From Rosa chinensis (Eukaryota; Streptophyta; Magnoliopsida; Rosales; Rosaceae), in the NCBI RefSeq assembly GCF_002994745.2, contig NC_037094.1, forward strand, positions 3,642,001 to 3,706,000: DNA of 64,000 nt, given 5' to 3'. Positions 56,154 to 64,000 of this stretch are shown here, in pieces. The translations under genes and the position numbers were made by a program. Below the pieces are notes generated by a model, which was given only the letters and a program-made list of their open reading frames with translations, was not told the origin of the DNA and did not search any database. How positions within the stretch are numbered: the first letter of the stretch is position 1; every line of letters starts with the position of its first letter.

Positions 56154-57885
56154 CTAAAACATGAGCTTGTCTTCACTTTCCCCATCTTGCTTATTGATCT
56201 TCACTTTAGCTCGGATTATGGAAACTTTGAATGTACGCTCCTCAATCAACTCAAACACACAGACATCATGTACTTCCAGGTGATTGTCCTCCTTAAATGC
56301 CTTCCAACCAGCACCTGAAACTCTTGCATATAGTTTGTGCTCACTGTTTTCACCAACAGTGCATTGAGCAGTCCAAACTTTCTCCTCTGAAATTTGTAGG
56401 GTCACATTGCATGAAGTGCCTGGTCTGCAGACATGTTCCTTGGCAAAAGATGGACTAATATACTGAAAATATAAGAAAAGATAAGTGGATTACTTGAAGA
56501 AGTGCATTTGAATTCTCACGTTACACAAAATGGGGTTGTTGATAAGAGCTTACCGCGCCAGAGCAGCGTATATATGTAGCTGTCATTCTGAGCATGAGAA
56601 GTGGCTTGTCAGATTTGAAACTAGTAGCTGTGGAAAGATCATTTTGGTTTTCATCAGTCGAGGATCCAGAGGAAGTTGGACTGGTTCTAGCCTCTAAATA
56701 GGCAGGAGGGGTGTTTCGATTAGCTCCTGTTCTTTTCCTTTTTGGCACTCCTGTTTAATTCCAGTGATCAATTTCAACACAAATCATGTCCATGACACAG
56801 GAAAAACCCGATAAAAGTTCTAAATGAAAACTTACAAAAACACAAAAACACATACCTCCTCCATGAATAGGGTAGTCTATTTCCATATCATTCCAGTGAA
56901 AAAGGCGTACTAGGAAATGGGAATGTTCGCCTTCATAGGTGAACAATGCAAAGTAGCCCTGGTCCAGCGAGTAAAAGTTTGCAAAGTCTTGCCATCCCTT
57001 GTGTAACCACATCCGGCCACCACGAACTGACCTTTTCACTTTAATTGGCCACCATGTCCAACAATTTGGAGCCTTGAGGAATATGGACTCTGCCATACAA
57101 TGTCCATACTTCTTTACGGCTGTCTCAGGAAGTTCCTGTGCAAATAACTTCCTCAAATTGAGATGTGTACAACTTTACATAACAGCACTATGCAACAACC
57201 AAGACCAATTAATCGAACTTGGCAAACAGCATTTGTCTAATCATCAATATTTAGATAGCTTTGCCAAATCAAGCTTCAAACTAATACTAACAGCATAGTT
57301 AAACGCCTGCATTACTAAATCTGAAGCCTATAAAGTAAAATGCATTGAACCTAAACCGAAACAAGCCATAAATCGAGGTCATATATGGTAAAATTAGGAA
57401 GTTACCACTACCATTTACACTTCACTAGTAAAGATTGGATGTACCACAAAGGCACAGACTGAGCACAAGTGCATGCAAGCAGGAATTTCTTACTTTCCGA
57501 CCAAAATAGAAACCAGAAATTAACAGAGTATAACTACAAGATTCATTTTAGTGCTTTTTCGTCCCTTTTTTTTTAGTTGTTTCATAAAACATGTAAAGGT
57601 TTCAACTTTCAAGCTGCAAATGGTTCAGGAGTCAATCAGAACATGTAAAGGTCTCAACTTTCAAGCTGAAAATAGTTCAGGAATCAAGCAGAACATGTAA
57701 AGGTCTCACCTTTGAAGGTAAAGAAGATGAAAAATGAAGCAAAATGCATGTTTCAGGTAAAAAAAAAAAGTTACAAGCTTTGAGAAGAGTAATAAAGTTA
57801 CAACCTTGCCATCTCGGAGATCGTTAGCAGTGACAATCTTCAGGCAAAAGCTTGGAGAAGCCATAGGACGTGGAAATGTAGCCAT
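56154..57885 (-). CDS. REM-type B3 protein with two B3 domains
   Basis: Four exons: 57885-57805, 57135-56856, 56750-56554 and 56462-56154. Phases agree, giving 288 aa. The first B3 is encoded by exons 1-2 (SFCLKIVTANDLRDGK, then RMWLHKGWQDFANFYSL, LFTYEGEHSHFLVRLF). Exon 3 is the Ser/Lys linker (KRKRTGANRN, SSGSSTDENQ, SFKSDKP). Exon 4 completes the second B3 (CRPGTSCNVTLQI, GAGWKAFKEDNHLEVHDVCV) and ends at TAG. It has the standard two-B3 layout and is probably closest to the ancestral unit of the array. The start is MATFPRPMAS; a second ATG seven codons on is possible. Likely a nuclear DNA-binding protein. Confidence 0.88.
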
Positions 57886-58587
57886 CTCTGCGCAAAAGTT
57901 TCAAACTTTGAAAGCCAAAATCTTTCGGGTAAGAGAAGTGAGGGGAAGAACTTGAAAATGAAGCAGGGCCTGGGCATATGGGTCATTTTATGGTCTTGCC
58001 AGGGCTGAACTTCTTAGAGCTGAAAATGACCATTTTATCCTCTTCTGCGTAATTCACTTCACAGCACCAAGGGAGGGTTTCACCGACGAGTTATTGGTCG
58101 GGGAAAGCCCTAATGTGTGTGTATTTTTCTTTTGTTATGGATGGCTTTTAGCAATGAACAATATGTGCGTCAATTTTTTTTTTCGCTGCTAATGGTGGCT
58201 TTTAGTGATGAAATTGTTCGTCATTAATAATGCATCTCTTTTTATTTTGTTTTTCTTGTGGGATTTTGTGGATTGAATTATCGGCGATAAAAGTATAATT
58301 ATTACTATTTTGGTACGGGTGGTAAAAGAATAGCTGGAAGCCTAGAACACACACCTTACAAAATCCAACCACAACAATGTCATAATACTTCAAAAATTTT
58401 CCTTGAGATGGATGCTTAACTATTCCTGACATCAAAAACAATTTTTGCTGAGTTTACACCTCAAAAGTCAAACATATGCTTTGGAACCATGACTAGTTCA
58501 TATGCTTAGTTAATAAAAATTGGATGATAACAGCTTCTCCTTGGCTGAATTATCTTGGCCTTCCAGCTTCACTTAACTCGTTAATCT

Positions 58588-60450
58588 TCACTCTTGCTCG
58601 GAATATGAAACTCTGAATTTACATTCCTCTATCAACTCAAGCACACAGACATCACCTTCTTCGAGATGATTTTCCTCCTTAAATGCTTTCCAACCAGCAC
58701 CTTTAATCTTTGCAAATACTCTTGACTCAGTGGTTTCATACACAATCAAATCAGCAATCCAAGTTCTCATATCTGGAGTCTGTAGGGACAAGTCACAAGA
58801 AGCGCCTGCTCGACAGAGATGTTTTGTGGCAAAAGATGCACTTATAAACTGCAAATATTGAACATAGATGTTCAGTGGCATCGTTTCAGGGTTTTCCTAC
58901 TTGAAAAAGGAGTGCATTGTTTGTTGAGAAAAGCTTACCATTTCTCTACGCAAGTAATAAGCTGTCATTTTGATCATAATGAATGGCTTGTCAGATTTGA
59001 AACTGTTAGCTGTGGAAAGAACATTCTGGTGTTCATTACCCGAGGATCCGGAGGAATTTGAAATGGCTCTAGCTGCTTTTAAATAAGCATTAGGCATGCC
59101 ACCATGAGCTCTTGTTCTTTTCCTTTTTGGTATGCCATCAGTTCCTGTTGAATCAATTCCCATGATTAACTCAAGACAATGTAATATCCATTAAAGTTCT
59201 AGATGCATGCTTACACAAACACAACAGAATTTCCACATGTTACATACCTCCTGATCCGCGAATAGGGTACTCGATTTCCACATCATTCCAATGGAAAATG
59301 CGTCCTTGGAAATGAGAATGCTCGCCTTTATAACATCACAAATACCAAGTATCCTTGCTCTAGTGAGTAAAAGTTGGCAAACTCTTGCCATCCCTTGTGC
59401 AACCACATTCGGCCACCATGAGCTGATTTTTTCACTTCAATTGGCCATAATGTCTCATAATTTGGTACCTTGAGGAATATAGAGTCTTCCATACAGTTTC
59501 GATATATGTTTACAGCCATCTCGGGAAGTTCCTGTACAATAGTTTCCTCAAATTGAGATGTGTACAACTTTACATAACAGCATTGTGCAACAGCCAATAC
59601 CAATTAATCAAAATCAAACATTTGTAAATAGCAATTGTCTAATGATTATCATTTAGGTAGCACTGCCAAATCAAGCTTCAAGGTCGTCAATTAGAATACT
59701 ACTAAGACCATAGTTAAATGCCTGCATTGGCAAATCTGGAGGCCATAAAGTGAATTGCAGTAAATTCAAAGAGCATCGCCAAAACAAGACACAAATGATG
59801 TGAATGCAGCTAAAAGCAGGAAGTTACCACTGCCCATGTACACTACTAGTAAATTTTGGATGCCATTACCAAAGTTCCAAACCAAACCCACAAACTGATC
59901 ACCAAAGCATTGTAACTTTGCAAGTTGAACTTTCCAACTTCGGACCAATTTTTTTTAGCCCAAGACATAATATCTTCCTGTTCTTTTTTAATAAGAATAC
60001 AAAAACATGTAAAGGTTTCAACTTTCAAGCTGCAATAGCTCAGAAATAAGCAATACAAGTTTTCTTCATTTTCTCTGTTCTAACAATACAAAAGGAGAAC
60101 ATGTAAAGGTTCCAACTCTCAAGCTGAAAAACACTGTTAAACAAATGAAATGCATGTTTCTAAGGAGAATTTGACAAAAGAAACTGTAAAGAGGTAACTT
60201 AATTTCAAGCTGAACCCTTTTTGTAAATGCAGCAAAAGATTGAAAAGTTTTCAACTTTGAAGCTAGCAACTTTAAGAAGATGGTAAATAAAAAACTACGC
60301 AAATTAGGAGGTTTGAAGTATAGGATTATTTACCTTCCCATCTCGGAGGTCATTATCAGTGACAATCTTAATGCAGAAGCTTGGAGAGTCCTCTGGAATT
60401 AGGGCACGTCTCGCAATTGAAGAAGCCATAGGACGTGAGCATGTGGCCAT
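58588..60450 (-). pseudogene. REM-type B3 gene with two frameshifts
   Basis: Exons match the two-B3 neighbour: 60450-60334 (MATCSRPMASSIARR), 59531-59248, 59144-58939 and 58848-58588. Exon 2 is 284 bases, not 280: it has one extra codon near its end and one extra base around 59325-59345, which breaks the frame after LEQGYLVFVML and meets a stop. Exon 4 lacks one base near 58605, so the last strand reads FRVSYSEQE and stops early. Splice sites and promoter look intact, so it may still be transcribed. Either a recent pseudogene or assembly errors; two independent shifts make decay more likely. Confidence 0.8.
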
Positions 60451-60521
60451 TTGATGAGAAGATTCTTACTCTATCTCATAATGACTATACAAATAGTATG
60501 GAGAAACTGCGACGATAAATG

Positions 60522-60668
60522 CATGCATAGTTCTAATTTTAAAATTTTCAGATTATAAAATAATTTAAACATAAGTGTTAATGAAATAATTATCATCATG
60601 CATAGTTCTAATTTAAAACTTTTCAGATTATAAAATAATTTAAACATAAATGTTAATGAAATAATATT
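60522..60668. repeat. 75-bp tandem duplication upstream of last B3 gene
   Basis: Two units start CATGCATAGTTCTAATTT and share TTTTCAGATTATAAAATAAT, with period 75. They lie 70-220 bases upstream of the ATG at 60450 on the minus strand, in the promoter region. Confidence 0.85.
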
Positions 60669-60997
60669 AAACATAAAAATTGACCTATTTTTGTCATTGA
60701 TGGCAATTAGTTAGCTAGCTAGCCTTCTACAAGATCTCTCATCTTGATGACAAAAGGAAAGAACAACTAAAAAATCTTAAACCAAACCATAGTCAAACAA
60801 TGAAGCATACACACCTTAAAAACATTCCTCACAACATAAATAAAAAAGACCCATTATTCTAGGAGAAGAGTTGGGTGTTGGCATAACTTGTAGGTGAAGA
60901 CACAGCTCTTTGAGCATAAACCTGAAAGCCCACACCTTAATTAGATAAAGAATGCACGCAAATCCAACCAAAAGCTCCACTTTCAGATTAAGATAGT

Positions 60998-62004
60998 TGT
61001 TTGGCTCCAAAACCAGCTGGTGTGCAAACAGTCTCTTTTGGGCGAGTGGTTGCGCAGGCGTGCCAGCACCGCGGGGTGCAGTCGTTGGGGTAGTCCCGTG
61101 ACCTGACTTATTCTTCAAGCGCTGTGGACGAGGAGAGCAACAACCTCGTCACAGGGTTCTTTTCTTGCCTTTCGGAAAAGGACTTTCTGCCTTACGCGGG
61201 TAAGGGCTTTGGTTGTGGTCTCTTTGCGTTCACCGAATCGATACTCAACGTTGTAGGTTGAGCAGAGCAATCACTGGGAAGTTGAGAGAAGCACAGGTTT
61301 GCTAAAGCGTGACTCTAGCTTCGCTGGGTTGCGAGGGCGTTACCCTTGCTTCGCTGGAAGTAACAGTGGCGGTTGTGCTCGCAGTCGGCTCCTGGGGAGA
61401 CTGGGTCTGGAAGTACGGTCGCCGGGTTGATCTGGTGAGGCTGACAGTCGGCTCGCGAGGAGACTAGGACTGGCGGGCGGTCACCGGGTTTCAACGAGGT
61501 TAACGGTTTGCTCCGGGGAGGCTTTGTAATCGCTGGGATCGATTGCTCAGAGAGAGTAAAGGTCAAAAGGTCATTTTCTGTATCGTGTTTAGCCTCTATA
61601 TATAGGCTTATTGTAGATTCACTTCCCTAATAGGAATGGAATACTATATCTTGGGCCACAGTTATTGGCCTTGAATCAAATCAAAACTCTTGATAGCATT
61701 GATATTATTATGAGCGATAACTATCCTCTTCTATCGTCGCTAGAATATAGGCAATGATTAATTGCCTCTATAAGAATCCTAGATGTGATCGCTGTATGCG
61801 AGCAGCAGGATACGCACGTATTAATTGCCAATATATCTTCACGCCCCCACGAGCGCTCAGTTAAGGATGATATCTCCTTATGAAACACGGGATGAGCAAT
61901 ACCACAACCCAAATCCGTATAGTCCCATTTTTGGGCCGCAGATATCGGCCCACTGGTTCAAATCCACTAAAGGATTTTGCCAAAATTACTTTTGGGCTCA
62001 AACA
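60998..62004 (-). mobile_element. Solo LTR
   Basis: The 1,007-bp block begins TGTTTGG and ends CAAACA. Its flanks are ATAGT at 60993-60997 and again at 62005-62009, a 5-base target duplication. A TATA box on the minus strand (CCTATATATAGAGG, about 61595-61608) precedes a GC-rich transcribed-like part. No internal retrotransposon sequence remains, as after recombination between two LTRs. It interrupts sequence that matches the 3' flank of the other B3 copies (CCAACCAAAAGC on one side, CTCACATCTAAACCTC on the other). Family not identified. Confidence 0.88.
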
Positions 62005-62009
62005 ATAGT

Positions 62010-63293
62010 AATATCATAATAATCTCGATCAACATAATATTATTACTTAATCATTCTTTAATCTGATACTTGACTGTTCCTCACATCTAAACCTCAGATA
62101 TTTTGTCCTTTTCCGCCGACTCTACACCTCACTGTGCTAATGGAACCTTTAACAGTCCTTGTGCTTAAACTAAACCGTAAGCTTAAATTTCCAAACTTTG
62201 ATAGACCCATTTCACCAAACGTAGCAGACAGGTCCTTGAGTGGTCCACCAATGTCAAATTTGCTTGTTTATCAACTAAAAAGCTTCACATTATCGATGTG
62301 ATTTGCTTCAAGGAAGGCGCATGCTTTTGTGTTTGAGCTGCACTGATGGCTTTGATGGTAAAGTTTTAAGCTTTGAGATGAGTTTTGATCTGGGTTCCTT
62401 CTGATTTTGTTCTTTACCTACTGATTGTTGGAATCTGGATTATACTTGCTCTTTTAGGAAAGCTGTTTAGAATTTGTTGTTTTTTGGGTTTATTTGAACT
62501 GGGGTTGTCCTAGTGGTCTTGGATTCTGTATTTCGCAGACTTGTACGTGTTGTTTTATACATGATAAGCTCTGGTAGTGAGTGTAAAGTATGATCCTTTT
62601 GATGTTATATATTGAATTTGAGATCTGAAATTGTTATGATTAAATCTGTTTCTCTTCAGAAAAAATGCAATGAATGTTTGGTAAGTGTAGGATTGTGAAA
62701 ACTATTCCTCTTAGTTACAAAATTTGGTGACTAGAGTTCTCATTGATAATTTCTAATTCTGTCCATGAAACTCTTGCAACGAGGATTCTTATTGCTTCGC
62801 TGAAAAAGGCAAGGGAATTGATTTTCCAGTGACTCCACTCTGCTAACCAAATTAACGTTCTCAATTCTAACTCTAGAGTCAAGAAATTGGGATCTCCTTG
62901 GAATTTTAGTGAAATAACTTTCACTTGGTCTTCCTCAGAATCCTAAATCTGTTTGTTCAAACTTCTGTCACAAATTAAATTTCCATTTAAGTCTGAAACA
63001 CAATGCATTTTTCTTTTTTGCAATTTGACTGACTACACTGACTTTCATTGCAATTATGTTTAAGCTCTTCAAAAGCTGAAAAACCTGAAAACAATGTAGA
63101 TTAATGCATGCCTTTTGGGGAAAATGACCAGTCCAAACTCTTTATTTTCTTTCCCATTTGTACTGAATTATCAATTTGTCACCAGCTATTCTTGGGTCAT
63201 ATAAATTAGCATAATTATCTGCTTCTCAGTTTATCTTTCTCTTCTTGCAGTTAATCCATTAGCTGAGTGGGTGAGCAAGAAATTGATTTACAA
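62010..63293 (+). promoter_or_regulatory. Promoter and spliced leader region of the heparanase-like gene
   Basis: No coding sequence is seen. The first ~100 bases belong to the old B3-unit flank. The last part holds a likely intron end (TTCTCTTCTTGCAG at about 63237-63250) 44 bases before the ATG, suggesting an intron in the 5' leader, with an upstream non-coding exon perhaps near 62280-62360. Confidence 0.4.
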
Positions 63294-64000
63294 ATGGAAC
63301 TCTGTGTCCCTTTGATTCTCTTTCCAATTTCTCTGCCGGCATTTTTGGCCAAAGATGTCGGACATGCTAGCGTTGTAGTTGATGGGACAGTAGCTACTGC
63401 ACACATTGATAACAATTTTGTCTGTGCCACTCTTGATTGGTGGAATCATGAAAAGTGCGACTACAACCACTGTCCTTGGGGATCTGCATCTGTGTTAAAT
63501 TTGGTAAGCAATCAGAGATACCTGTATTTGGGTCTTCTTCATGTCAAATCGTCAGAAAATGAGTTTAAAGTTTAAACTAATACTGAATCTGGTTTTCTTT
63601 TTACCAGAACTTGTCTCGTCCTCTTCTTGCCAAGTCAATTCAAGGTTTGTCTATCCGTAAATTCGTATTAATAAGTTTGCATCATTTGGACTGTACTGGC
63701 TATTTAAAGTAGAGTCAAGTGTCATTGGCTATTATCTACAAACTTAATTTACTCTTCTGCACGGTATTTTCATATAGCTTTCAATCAGTTGAGGATCAGA
63801 ATTGGGGGTTCCTTGCAAGATCAAGTATTGTATGGTGTAGAAGATTTGAAATATCCTTGCCATCCTTTCAGAAAGCAGAAGGGTGGGTTGTTTGGATTTT
63901 CTACAGGATGTTTACCTATGAGTAGATGGGATGAGCTTAACCATTTTTTCAGTAAGACAAGGTAAAATATATTAGTTATGAACTTTCCCTATAGAAGCGA
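63294..64000 (+). CDS. Heparanase-like protein (GUS family, GH79), 5' part
   Basis: Exons 63294-63503, 63608-63644 and 63778-63961 join in phase; the gene runs off the window. Residues 1-19 are a hydrophobic signal peptide (LCVPLILFPISLPAFLA). Then come VVVDGTVATAHIDNNFVCAT, LDWWNHEKCDYNHCPWGSAS, and after exon 2 FNQLRIRIGGSLQDQVLY and FSTGCLPMSRWDELN, all typical of the plant heparanase-like/baicalin beta-glucuronidase family. These secreted enzymes act on glucuronic acid-containing glycans such as arabinogalactan proteins. The catalytic glutamates are beyond the window. Start: the first ATG giving the signal peptide. Confidence 0.88.

Noticed and set aside
58080..58330. Possible transposon end with TTTTAGCAATGA / TTTTAGTGATGA words
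   Set aside because: Similar short words recur, but I could not find inverted termini or a target duplication.

Overview
The window is nuclear DNA from a flowering plant, most likely a eudicot. It is AT-rich, its genes have many short exons with GT..AG introns, and it is dense in LTR retrotransposons, a CACTA transposon and a tRNA-derived SINE. Plant-specific families (REM-type B3 proteins, COBRA-like, CYP87-type P450, heparanase-like GUS) support this. The species cannot be named from sequence alone. All exon coordinates come from splice-site reading and protein similarity recalled from memory; none has been checked against transcripts.

Layout. (1) 1-15170: a foldback repeat, a promoter with two G-boxes, and a ~24-exon SNF2 annealing helicase with a C-terminal HNH nuclease (ZRANB3-like). 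Its last intron holds a young, internally deleted Copia element (10167-14560). (2) 15400-17880: two decayed gene copies, a valyl-tRNA synthetase and a COBRA-like pseudogene. (3) 18800-28480: a SCAPER-like gene of 8 coding exons (~1,685 aa). Its first intron holds a small gag-only LTR element (19601-21563). (4) 28746-43477: a nearly intact Copia element on the minus strand, split in its 5' leader by a young non-coding LARD-type element (34536-42149). (5) 43594-50348: a CACTA element without visible transposase that carries exon fragments of a CYP87-like P450 and of a GNAT-like gene. (6) 51025-60450: a minus-strand tandem array of four B3/REM genes with three, one, two and two (frameshifted) B3 domains, plus a SINE. 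(7) 60998-62004: a solo LTR. (8) 63294 to the window end: the start of a heparanase-like gene on the plus strand.

Six transposable elements are delimited by both termini and matching target-site duplications: TAAGT, AAATG, CTTGG, ATTAG, CTC and ATAGT. A SINE has a 13-bp duplication with one mismatch. Near-identical LTR pairs show that four retrotransposon insertions are recent. The genes do not form a pathway; they are independent plant loci separated by transposon blocks. The most unusual items are the Copia gag-pol spacer that looks like an intron with an internal poly(A) signal, the multi-gene capture inside the CACTA element, the stepwise growth and decay of the B3 array, and the helicase that joins a SMARCAL1-like N-terminal motif to a ZRANB3-like nuclease end.
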